Positions 17,908 through 25,168 of a stretch of 64,000 nt of DNA are shown here, piece after piece (the first letter of the stretch is position 1; each line of letters begins with the position of its first letter). The notes below the pieces were generated by a model that was given only the letters and a program-made list of their open reading frames with translations, was not told where the DNA came from and made no database searches. A program made the position numbers and the translations under genes. Source of the DNA: an uncultured Collinsella sp. (GTDB taxonomy: Bacteria; Actinomycetota; Coriobacteriia; Coriobacteriales; Coriobacteriaceae); assembly GCA_902492755.1 (NCBI GenBank), contig CABUNB010000005.1, forward strand, positions 1 through 64,000. Direction: 5' to 3'.

Positions 17908-19122
17908 TTACCGTGCGTTAAAAACGTAGCGGTCCAGGCGCTCGCACGCTTCCCTTACGCGCGAAAGCGGCAGCGCCAGATTCACGCGAATGTGGCAGGG
18001 CCCGTGGAACGGGCGGCCGTCCTGATACCCCACGCCCACGCGCGCCCCCTCGTCGAGCAGCCACTGAATATCGCGGCCATGCTCGCGGCACCACTCGGTG
18101 CAGTCCAGAAACACCATGTACGTGCCCTGCGGACGCGAATAGGACACGCCCGCAAAATGCTCGTCCACGTAATTGCAGAAGTACTCGATATTGCCGGCAA
18201 GCACTTGGTTGAGCTCGTCCACCCACTCGTAGCCTTGCGACTGGTAGGCACCGATAAGCGCATGCATGGAGAGGACGTTCATCTCGTTGTAGTGAGTCTT
18301 GTTGGACACGATGCGCACGCGGTCGCGCAGCGTCTCGTTATAGATGATGTGGTAGCTGCCGACCAGGCCCGCCAGGTTGAACGTCTTGCTGGGCGCGTAG
18401 AGGGCAACCGTGCGCATGCGGGCATCCTCGCTCACCGACTGCGTCGGGATATGCTTGTGACCCGGCAGGATGATATCGGACCAAATCTCGTCCGAGATCA
18501 CCACGCAATCGTGCTGGCGATAGATATCCATGGCGCGCTCGATCTCGTCGCGCTCCCATACGCGGCCGCAGGGATTGTGCGGCGAGCAGAACACCGCGGC
18601 ATGGATGTGGTTTTGGGCGAGCTTGCGCTCCATGTCCTCAAAGTCCATACGCCACACGCCTTGGTCGTCGAGCTTAAGCGGGCTGTGGACAATGCGATAG
18701 CCCGCGGCTTCGATGGACTTGGTAAAGCCGATGTAGGTAGGGCTGTGGACCAGCACCGCATCGCCCGGCTGGACATACGCGCGCAGCGTGGACACGACGC
18801 CGCCCAGCACGCCGTTTTCGTAGCCGATATGCTCGGGGAGCAGGCCTTCGACGCCATTACGGCGGCTCTGCCATTCGATGATGCGGTCGAAGTACTCGGG
18901 ACGCGGATTGAAATAGCCAAACATGGGGTGCTGGGCGCGCTGAATGATGTGTTCCTGAACCGTGGGCACCGTGGCAAAGTTCATGTCCGCCACCCACATG
19001 GGGATGCGGTCGAAGCCCTCGTCGGGTGCGTTCGGAGCCATGCCGGGGATCTCGCCCCAGGAGTCAACGGCGATGGCGTCCATGCCGTGGCGGTCGATGA
19101 TCGAAGTGAAGTCGTATTTCAT
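17908..19122 (-). CDS. PatB/MalY-type PLP-dependent C-S lyase
   Basis: A 404-residue fold-type I PLP enzyme. PMWVADMNFATVP near the N-terminus is the signature of the PatB/MalY group, which cleaves cystathionine or cysteine conjugates. The PLP lysine is in APSKTFNLAGL, with SPHNPCGRVW and ISDEIWSDIILPG upstream as in family members. Length is normal. GGGAGCTCAGC precedes the ATG. Simple aminotransferase activity is less likely but cannot be excluded. It forms a single-gene unit with its own terminator. Confidence 0.92.
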   Translation of the reverse strand: MKYDFTSIIDRHGMDAIAVDSWGEIPGMAPNAPDEGFDRIPMWVADMNFATVPTVQEHIIQRAQHPMFGYFNPRPEYFDRIIEWQSRRNGVEGLLPEHIGYENGVLGGVVSTLRAYVQPGDAVLVHSPTYIGFTKSIEAAGYRIVHSPLKLDDQGVWRMDFEDMERKLAQNHIHAAVFCSPHNPCGRVWERDEIERAMDIYRQHDCVVISDEIWSDIILPGHKHIPTQSVSEDARMRTVALYAPSKTFNLAGLVGSYHIIYNETLRDRVRIVSNKTHYNEMNVLSMHALIGAYQSQGYEWVDELNQVLAGNIEYFCNYVDEHFAGVSYSRPQGTYMVFLDCTEWCREHGRDIQWLLDEGARVGVGYQDGRPFHGPCHIRVNLALPLSRVREACERLDRYVFNAR

Positions 19123-19234
19123 GCTGAGCTCCCGTGCAAAGCGGATTGTTTTGGTAGGCGTTATTGTCCACCAGCATGGGCGGTTTTGGCATGGGGTTTG
19201 GCGCTTAATTTGAAGGGTGCGGACGAATGGCTGG

Positions 19235-19972
19235 TTAGTCTCGCGCGTCGGTGATGGCGACCACCGTTAGCCTGGTTCCGTCAACGGTAAAAGACACGTC
19301 GAGTCCGGCGTATGCCAAGTGATAAACGCGGTTTGGCTCGTGCTTGCTGCCTGCGCGGCGCGGATCTTGGCGAAGGACCTCGACCAGGCCGGGGAGCTTT
19401 GCGGGCGGGACCATGTCCTGCAGCGTTTGCGGGAGCTCGACATCGAGCTTTTGCCACGGCGCATCCTCAATCCAGCCACCAGTCGCATCCGGGTGACAGT
19501 CTGCAAACGGAATGTAGGGCTTGATGTCATAGATGGGCGTGCCGTCGCGCAGATCGGCCCCCAGCACATGGATGATGGGGCCATCGTCGGTAAGCTCGAC
19601 GCGGTCGAGCTTGACGCAGGTGAGCCCGATGGGATTAGGGCGAAACGGACTGCGCGTGGCAAAGACGCCCACACGCTCGGCTCCGCCCAGACGCGGCGGA
19701 CGCACGGTTTTCGACCACTTGGCATTAGTTCCGGACCTGTCCTGCGACTTGGCATCGGCAGCTATGTCCTTAGCCGTGCCGCCGGGCGTGCCGTTTTCAA
19801 AACGCCACAGCAGCCATAGGTGAGAGAAGGAGTCCAGGCCCTCAACCGCTGCATTGGAGGCAAATTCCGGCTCAAATACGATACGTCCCTGCAGATGAGG
19901 CGCCAAAAAACTGTTGCGCGGAATGCCGAACTTCTGCGGCAGGTCGGTATGTATGTGTGCAATAGGTTCCAT
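19235..19972 (-). CDS. tRNA t6A37 methyltransferase-like protein (TrmO/TsaA family)
   Basis: A 245-residue protein with the UPF0066 beta-barrel signature: FGIPRNSFLAP, HLWLLWRF, VFATRSPFRPNPIGLT and DLRDGTPIYDIKPYIPFAD. The family N6-methylates threonylcarbamoyladenosine at tRNA position 37. The C-terminal extension (about 60 residues after the core) matches the longer TrmO form. The start is uncertain: ATG at 19972 or 19981, neither with a strong ribosome site; longer upstream reading lacks family similarity. Confidence 0.88.
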   Translation of the reverse strand: MEPIAHIHTDLPQKFGIPRNSFLAPHLQGRIVFEPEFASNAAVEGLDSFSHLWLLWRFENGTPGGTAKDIAADAKSQDRSGTNAKWSKTVRPPRLGGAERVGVFATRSPFRPNPIGLTCVKLDRVELTDDGPIIHVLGADLRDGTPIYDIKPYIPFADCHPDATGGWIEDAPWQKLDVELPQTLQDMVPPAKLPGLVEVLRQDPRRAGSKHEPNRVYHLAYAGLDVSFTVDGTRLTVVAITDARD

Positions 19973-20112
19973 GCCGGTCATTGTACGGCATGGGGGCGTG
20001 GGGTGTTGCGCGCAATTCTTTATCGCGGTCCCTGTCGTGCAACCAACAGTTGCTTGGAAGGGCACCAGCCGCCGCGTATGCTTAAGCCATCAACCAGCAG
20101 AAAGGAGCCGTT

Positions 20113-20940
20113 ATGGCCTTCGCAGAAAAGCTCATTGCTGTCCGTCGCGCCCACCACCTCACCCAAGAGCAACTTGCCGCCAAGCTCTTCGTCACACGCC
20201 AAGCCGTCAGCCGTTGGGAACGCGGCGAAGTCACCCCTGGCATCGACATGATGAAGCTCATCGCCGCCGTGACCGGCGAGCCTCTGCCCCACCTGCTCGA
20301 AATGCCCGAGCACTATTGTCAGAGCTGCGGCATGATACTCACGCCCGACGACTGCGGCACCGATGCTCACGGCGCCACGACCGATCATTACTGCAAGTGG
20401 TGCTACGACCACGGCAAGTACACCTATGACATCACCATGGAGGCAATGATCGAGGATTGTGCCCCGCGGCTGGCACAAAACACCGGTATGTCGCTTGACG
20501 AAGCCGTCTCGCTCATGGGCGCCGTGCTGCCGCAACTGGAGCGCTGGCGCACCGTGCAGGAAAACGAGGAGCGCTACGGTGCCGAGGCGCGGGCGCGCTA
20601 TGGCGACGAGGCGATCGATGCAGTAAACGAGGCACTGCTGGGCATGGACCCCGAGACATGGAACGACATGAAGGAACTTGAACGCGCTGTTCTGGGTCAG
20701 CTCTCGATCGCCATGGGCGATGGCGAACCGGAAGGCAGCGAGGCTCGCAAGCTTGTCGCAATGCACCGTCGATGGATTGGCCTTAACTGGGGGCACGAAC
20801 CCCAAGAGGAGGCGTATCTGGGGCTCGCCCACGGCTATCTTGCCGACCAGCGCTTTGTTGACTACTACGACAAGCCCTGCGGCACCGGAGCCACGGCGTT
20901 TCTGGTTCAGGCAATCGAGTCATCGCTGACTCGCGCATAG
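20113..20940 (+). CDS. XRE regulator fused to a zinc ribbon and a TipAS-like domain
   Basis: A 275-residue three-module protein. Residues 1-60 are an XRE helix-turn-helix (HLTQEQLAAKLFVTRQAVSR). About 70-105 form a zinc ribbon with CQSCGM and CKWC pairs. From about 150 on, the protein resembles TipAS, the ligand-binding domain of TipA regulators (ARYGDEAIDAVNEALL, RRWIGLNW, YLADQRFVDYYDK). TipAS normally follows a MerR-type head and binds thiopeptides or other drugs; an XRE head is unusual. AAAGGAG precedes the ATG. The glutaredoxin gene lies 52 bp downstream and may be its target. Confidence 0.8.
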   Translation: MAFAEKLIAVRRAHHLTQEQLAAKLFVTRQAVSRWERGEVTPGIDMMKLIAAVTGEPLPHLLEMPEHYCQSCGMILTPDDCGTDAHGATTDHYCKWCYDHGKYTYDITMEAMIEDCAPRLAQNTGMSLDEAVSLMGAVLPQLERWRTVQENEERYGAEARARYGDEAIDAVNEALLGMDPETWNDMKELERAVLGQLSIAMGDGEPEGSEARKLVAMHRRWIGLNWGHEPQEEAYLGLAHGYLADQRFVDYYDKPCGTGATAFLVQAIESSLTRA

Positions 20941-20992
20941 ACCGCGGCGGCATTGGGTATCTCAATCGAAACCTCAACCGATTGGAGACACC

Positions 20993-21238
20993 ATGGCTAC
21001 TGATCACGAACTCGTGCTCTACGTTATGACTGGCTGCCCGTATTGTATAAAGGTCAAGCGCTTTTTGGCCGATAACGGCGTGACCATTCCCGAACGCAAT
21101 ATCTCGACTGACCCTGATGCCGAGCAGACGCTCATCGCCGTCGGCGGAAAACGCCAGGTTCCCTGCCTGTTCATCGACGGCAAACCACTCTACGAGTCGA
21201 GCGACATCATCGCGTGGGCACAGGAGAACCTACTCTAA
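20993..21238 (+). CDS. Glutaredoxin-like thiol oxidoreductase
   Basis: An 81-residue thioredoxin-fold protein with the dithiol site TGCPYCIKVKRFL, the cis-Pro element RQVPCLFIDG and a final helix SSDIIAWAQENL. These match classical glutaredoxins; the extra Cys after the cis-Pro is unusual. Whether the host makes glutathione is unknown, so it may use another thiol. It is likely cotranscribed with the XRE/TipAS gene. Confidence 0.92.
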   Translation: MATDHELVLYVMTGCPYCIKVKRFLADNGVTIPERNISTDPDAEQTLIAVGGKRQVPCLFIDGKPLYESSDIIAWAQENLL

Positions 21239-21283
21239 CACTCGCGTTGCGACCGGCTCGCCCCAACCTATACGACCCAAACA

Positions 21284-21338
21284 TGTACGCCAGCATCCAA
21301 AGTCGACCATTTCCGACATCTTTGGATGCTGGCGTACA
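21284..21338. repeat. Hairpin repeat, copy 1
   Basis: A perfect 19-bp stem (arms 21284-21302 and 21320-21338; right arm CTTTGGATGCTGGCGTACA) follows GACCCAAACA and precedes GCTTTTGG. Copy 2 is at 22365-22419. One C/G base pair in copy 1 is replaced by A/T in copy 2, preserving pairing. Confidence 0.85.
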
Positions 21339-21437
21339 GCTTTTGGGTAGCCATGGACGCTCTTAGCCGGCTAATTGTTTGAGGCGACCTTTGGATTATG
21401 GCTGTTTGACGCCTCTGGAAAGGTTTCCGAGAGGGCT

Positions 21438-21667
21438 GTGGTCAAAAAAGGGCAAATATGAGTACTGCTACCTGTTTAGTAGCAGCGATTTTGATCACTT
21501 CAGGAACTATTCAACGTTCCACTCGTCCGCAGACGACGTTATTTCTCCTCATATGTTCAATAAAAGTAGCTCCTAATGGGAACAAATCTCATCAGGAGCT
21601 GCTATTTATAGCAAAATAAATGCAACCATAATGGCAACAGTACTCATATTTGCCCTTTTTTGACCAC
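21438..21667. repeat. Inverted 30-bp repeat pair
   Basis: Arms at 21438-21467 and 21638-21667 are perfect inverted copies over 30 bp, beginning GTGGTCAAAAAAGGGCAAAT. Weaker similarity continues inward for about 30 more bases, so these look like two diverged copies of one dispersed repeat in opposite orientation rather than a simple transposon end pair. Confidence 0.8.
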
Positions 21668-22041
21668 GACCCTCCAGAATAGTCGCTGAGAACGACACTA
21701 AATGACAAAATCCGGCACTTGGACGTTCTTGTATGACTAGCCATTGAAGGACACCCAACGACTACTCCAATTCGTGACACACTGTGTCGCGAATTAAGCT
21801 GGTCCCACTATCGAAGACCGGTGAGAGCTCCTGCCCAGAATCTCGATAGCTTAATAAAACGCTCCCCTCCGGAAGTTCAACGAGCATCCAAATTCCAAGC
21901 TGAAAAGCAAAGGAGTATCGAAGCCGTCAATGCTCATTTCCTATCGAGCAGGCGGATCAAAACAAGCTAATTAGCCTGATAAACTGCTTGTATTTTTGTC
22001 TACAAAACTGTACACAAAAAAGGGAATCCGAGAACCAGCGC

Positions 22042-22056
22042 TCGACATTATGTCGA
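22042..22056. promoter_or_regulatory. Possible operator of the CopG-type gene
   Basis: TCGACATTATGTCGA is a perfect odd-length palindrome ending 15 bases before the ATG and just ahead of the AGGAGG site. Ribbon-helix-helix proteins usually autoregulate through such sites. Confidence 0.4.
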
Positions 22057-22071
22057 TCGATAGGAGGCGCC

Positions 22072-22338
22072 ATGGATGCTAAGCAGCTCGAAAAGATGAT
22101 GGGGTTTGCTCCCGGAGAGTTGAAGAAAGCCGCGGAAGCCTACGAAAAAGATGAGTGTCCGAAAGGTCGCACCATCAAGTTGGGAAGGCCACCAATCTCC
22201 GATGAGCCGAGCGTCGTTATATCAGCACGTGTGGGCGAATCGATTCTTGAGGCGTTTGACGAAAAAGCCAAACGCCATGGGCAAACACGCACGGAGCGGC
22301 TCAGAGAGCTCATTACACTTGATGCACTGATTGCCTAG
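22072..22338 (+). CDS. CopG/ribbon-helix-helix antitoxin-like protein (no adjacent toxin)
   Basis: An 88-residue protein. The C-terminal half VVISARVGESILEAFDEKAK followed by GQTRTERLRELITLDAL fits a ribbon-helix-helix DNA-binding fold (strand, helix, turn, helix). The N-terminal half (MMGFAPGELKKAAEAYEKDE) is amphipathic and could bind a toxin. AGGAGG is six bases upstream of the ATG. No toxin-like frame lies before or after; the gene is flanked by hairpin repeats. It may be an orphan antitoxin or a solitary repressor. Confidence 0.75.
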   Translation: MDAKQLEKMMGFAPGELKKAAEAYEKDECPKGRTIKLGRPPISDEPSVVISARVGESILEAFDEKAKRHGQTRTERLRELITLDALIA

Positions 22339-22364
22339 GCCCGCTCCCCCGTCGGACCCAAACA

Positions 22365-22419
22365 TGTACACCAGCATCCAAAGTCGACATTTTTCGACAT
22401 CTTTGGATGCTGGTGTACA
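22365..22419. repeat. Hairpin repeat, copy 2
   Basis: A 19-bp stem (arms 22365-22383 and 22401-22419) nearly identical to the copy at 21284, including the preceding GGACCCAAACA and the following GCTTTTTG. It could serve as a terminator for the CopG-type gene. Confidence 0.85.
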
Positions 22420-22489
22420 GCTTTTTGCTACATAGTCGTTGGGGACGTCCTTAAATGACCAGTCGTTAAAGAACGCTCCCGATGACTAG

Positions 22490-23443
22490 TTAGCCGTGGA
22501 AGCGAGCTATGGGCGCAAGTGGCTGCTCGCGGAAGACGCGGTCGACGGCAGCGCGGTATTCGTCGACCTTTTTGGTCTTACGTACGAGTTTGTGAACGGT
22601 AGCGGGGTCGGCGAAAGCGCACTTGGCGTAGAACCACCACTCCTTCATGCGGAAGACCGCATTGCCGCCAATCTCTTCTGCATATGCCGCAAACAGCGTG
22701 TCGTGGAAGCGCTGCAGCTCAGCAGCCGTTGCAGCAGGGCCGCCCTTGACCATGCGAGCCAGAGCGGGGTTCGCGAGCAGGCCACGCCCCAACATCACAT
22801 GGCGCGTGCCGGGATAGGCCTCCACCAGCGCGTCCATATCCTCAAGATCAAAAATGTCACCGTTATAGGCCACGGGGAACGGCGCACGCTCCAGCGTCTC
22901 GCCATAAAACTCTTTGCGCGGCGAACCCGTATAGCGGTCCTTTTGCACGCGCGGATGCACAATGAGCTCTGCCAACGGCATGCGGCAATACAGATCGAGC
23001 ACGCGCTCGTATTCGTCGTCATTCTCCAGCCCCAGCCTGGTCTTTACCGACACCGGCAACGGCGACCGCTCGCACACATCGCTTAAGAACGCCTCGAGCT
23101 CGTCGAGATTGCGCAAGAAACCCGAGCCCTTGCCCTTGGCGACAACCGTTCCCGAAGGGCAACCCAGGTTGAGATTGACCTCGCGGTAGCCCATGTCGGC
23201 GAGCACCTGTGCCGCCCACACAAACTCGTCCGCGTTCTTGGACATCAGCTGAGGCACCACGTTGAGCCCCTGGTTATTGGCAGGATCGATCTCCTTAAAC
23301 GCCTTGCCGCCAAAGCGGTTTCCCACCCGCGGCGGCGGCAAAAACGGCGTGTAATAGCAATCGAGCGCACCGAAGCACTCCGCATGCACGCGACGGAACA
23401 CATGCCCGGTAATCCCCTCCATGGGGGCCAGCGAAAGGATCAT
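22490..23443 (-). CDS. tRNA-dihydrouridine synthase
   Basis: A 317-residue FMN-dependent TIM-barrel enzyme that reduces uridines in tRNA. It begins LSLAPMEGITGHVFRR and carries the catalytic-Cys motif VNLNLGCPSGTV, then PVSVKTRLGL and IVHPRVQKDRY, with VAYNGDIFD and HVMLGRGLLANP at the phosphate site. The subfamily (DusA/B/C) is not assigned; the length and PRV element lean to DusC-like enzymes. No strong ribosome site precedes the ATG (AGAAGAGTAG). Confidence 0.93.
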   Translation of the reverse strand: MILSLAPMEGITGHVFRRVHAECFGALDCYYTPFLPPPRVGNRFGGKAFKEIDPANNQGLNVVPQLMSKNADEFVWAAQVLADMGYREVNLNLGCPSGTVVAKGKGSGFLRNLDELEAFLSDVCERSPLPVSVKTRLGLENDDEYERVLDLYCRMPLAELIVHPRVQKDRYTGSPRKEFYGETLERAPFPVAYNGDIFDLEDMDALVEAYPGTRHVMLGRGLLANPALARMVKGGPAATAAELQRFHDTLFAAYAEEIGGNAVFRMKEWWFYAKCAFADPATVHKLVRKTKKVDEYRAAVDRVFREQPLAPIARFHG

Positions 23444-23469
23444 CTACTCTTCTCTCATATCAACACAAC

Positions 23470-23490
23470 AAAGGGGCCGTCCCTTTGTCA
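23470..23490. repeat. Short GGGGCCGTCCC palindrome with TTTGTCAC tail
   Basis: AAAGGGGCCGTCCCTTT followed by GTCACATG looks like a shortened member of the palindrome family seen at 23775 and 29961. Confidence 0.5.
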
Positions 23491-23576
23491 CATGCATTAT
23501 GCCTTGCGCTTCAGGCGATTCACAAGGAAGAGGTAGCTACTGAACGATGACCACCCTCCAGCCGCACCCCATACAA

Positions 23577-23759
23577 CGAGGTCTAATACTTTTCCCGAGA
23601 AGTGAACGAGTGAAAACGGGCCCCCGAAGCATCGGCGCTTTCGAGATGCAATTTCCTGCGATTTTGCCAGCCAAATCCTGCGGGTTTGACGTCTAAAAAT
23701 GTCGATGCTTCGGAGGTCCAAGTATGGCCGTTCACTTCTCGGAAAAGTATTAGACCTCG
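23577..23759. repeat. 183-bp element with nested inverted repeats (MITE-like)
   Basis: Outer arms (23577-23608 and 23729-23759) are inverted copies of about 31 bp differing by one base indel. Inner arms CCCCCGAAGCATCG (23621) and CGATGCTTCGGAGG (23703) pair as well. The centre holds GCAATTTCCTGCGATTTTGC and TCCTGCGGGTTTGACGTC. No transposase is present. The short frames crossing it are by-products of the repeat. Confidence 0.75.
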
Positions 23760-23774
23760 ATTTACATGCCACTC

Positions 23775-23807
23775 AATGTGACAAAGTGGCTGCTCCTTTG
23801 TCACATT
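23775..23807. repeat. AATGTGACAAAG palindrome
   Basis: AATGTGACAAAG and CTTTGTCACATT form a perfect 12-bp stem around a 9-base loop. The arms are identical to the outer arms of the palindrome at 29961-29993. Confidence 0.8.
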
Positions 23808-23812
23808 CGATG

Positions 23813-23842
23813 AAAAAGGGCACCGATGTTAGTCGATGCCCC
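23813..23842 (-). terminator. Intrinsic terminator of the MFS-carbamoyltransferase-deiminase operon
   Basis: On the minus strand GGGCATCGA pairs with TCGGTGCCC and is followed by TTTTT, about 50 bp after the MFS stop codon. Confidence 0.75.
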
Positions 23843-23891
23843 AAAGCGGCTGCAGGTTAAGCCCTACAGCGTATGTCTAAGACGAATCGAA

Positions 23892-25157
23892 CTATTCGTC
23901 CCAGGAGAGGTTCTTACCAGTCTTTTTTGCCAGCAGCAAGAACAGGCCGATAATAACGTTACATGCGATGCAGAAGATGAAGACGCCCTGGAAGGAGCCG
24001 ACAAGCTCATAGACCTTCATCATAACGGGCATGCCAAAGGCGCCGACGATATAGCCCACGGAGCAGATCAGCGCGAAGATGCGACCGAAATCGCGGGAGC
24101 CAAAGACATCCATAACCAAAACGGTCAGGGCAGTGCCAGCGATGACGTACATTACGTCGTTCACGCCTGCTGCGAGGATGCTAAGCGTCGAGTTGCCGCT
24201 GCTCATCATGAGCATGACAAAGGAGAGGATGGAGACAGCGAGCCAGCCCAGAATGGCCTTCGTGCTGCCGAACCTATCGCAAGTGGTGCCGACGATCGGG
24301 TTGAGGAACAGATCGAAGAGCGATGCAGCGGATACCATGAAGCCGCCCACCATGGGGCTAAAACCAACCTCGGAAGCATACGTCGGGAAGAGCTGGTTCA
24401 TGCAGCAAGTGAGCTGAACGAGACAGAGGAAGCCGATGCAGAAGAAGAAGGCAGGCGACTTAATGGCGCGCGCATAGCTAACGCCACGTGTGCTATCCTC
24501 GGTCGTCTCCTCGGTCTCGGTGACCGTCTCGCCCTCGACGTAGCCATAGGGCAGCATGCCCTTGTCCTGAGGCTTATAGCGGATAATCAGGACGGAAGCG
24601 GGGAGAATGAGCACGGCGGAGACGCCAGCGAGCACCAGATAGCCAGTCCTCCAGCCAGCGGCCTCGATGACAGAGGTGATGACGGGGCTCATGATGAGCA
24701 TGTAAATCGAGTTCACTGCCCAAGCGAGACCGATTGCCAGGCCACCAGATTTTTTGAACCACTGGTCAATAACGTCGGACATGGCGACGCCGGTGGTGAA
24801 GGCGAAGCAAACGCCAATCAGGGCGCCAGCGGCGATGAACATCCAGACTTCGGTGTAGAAGGCCATGCCTGCGCCGGCAGCAAGCAAAATAAGCTCGACA
24901 ACGGGGAGCCAAACCTTGCCAACGACCTTGGGAATGAGTTTTCCGACAAACGGAAGAGCTGCCGCAAGACCAATGAGCGTTGCGGTGAAGTAATACGAGA
25001 AGATGGAATAGTCAAACCCGAACTCCTCGCACACGGGTGCGACGAAGGAGCCCGCGATGACGCTATAGGATCCGGTCGTGCCGGCAGACATAAGGCCGAG
25101 CGCGATTACGAGAACCCATGCGTAAACCTTGCTGCTCTTTAACTTTGCATTTTCCAT
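23892..25157 (-). CDS. MFS transporter (copy 1 of two paralogues)
   Basis: A 421-residue 12-TM permease. It opens YAWVLVIALGLMSAGTTGSY and has the MFS helix 4-5 element DVIDQWFKKSGGLAIGLAWA and GWRTGYLVLAGVSA, resembling the oxalate/formate and monocarboxylate MFS branches. It is strongly similar along its length to the MFS at 28536. The ATG at 25157 follows AGGAG. It is the last gene of an operon with the carbamoyltransferase (11-bp gap) and the deiminase, so substrate uptake or product exchange is the likely role (inference). Confidence 0.9.
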   Translation of the reverse strand: MENAKLKSSKVYAWVLVIALGLMSAGTTGSYSVIAGSFVAPVCEEFGFDYSIFSYYFTATLIGLAAALPFVGKLIPKVVGKVWLPVVELILLAAGAGMAFYTEVWMFIAAGALIGVCFAFTTGVAMSDVIDQWFKKSGGLAIGLAWAVNSIYMLIMSPVITSVIEAAGWRTGYLVLAGVSAVLILPASVLIIRYKPQDKGMLPYGYVEGETVTETEETTEDSTRGVSYARAIKSPAFFFCIGFLCLVQLTCCMNQLFPTYASEVGFSPMVGGFMVSAASLFDLFLNPIVGTTCDRFGSTKAILGWLAVSILSFVMLMMSSGNSTLSILAAGVNDVMYVIAGTALTVLVMDVFGSRDFGRIFALICSVGYIVGAFGMPVMMKVYELVGSFQGVFIFCIACNVIIGLFLLLAKKTGKNLSWDE

Positions 25158-25168
25158 TGATACAGCTC

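Larger units (their letters stand above)
21239..22071. other. Repeat-rich intergenic region
   Basis: About 830 bp without a convincing gene. It contains one copy of a 19-bp-stem hairpin (21284-21338), a 230-bp inverted pair of another repeat (21438-21667) with an AGCTCCT/AGGAGCT hairpin inside it near 21567-21601, and AT-rich sequence upstream of the CopG-type gene. Two short frames (65 and 62 codons) arise only because both repeat arms encode WSKKGKYEYC. Confidence 0.6.

Noticed and set aside
21379..21780. 65- and 62-codon frames sharing WSKKGKYEYC
   Set aside because: They are produced by the two inverted repeat arms; no ribosome sites and no similarity outside the repeat.
21284..22419. 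Composite transposon bounded by the two hairpin copies
   Set aside because: The copies are in the same orientation class (each self-palindromic) and no transposase lies between; a cassette remains possible but unproven.
23497..23804. 73- and 91-codon minus frames across the nested palindrome
   Set aside because: They coincide with the repeat element and lack proper starts.
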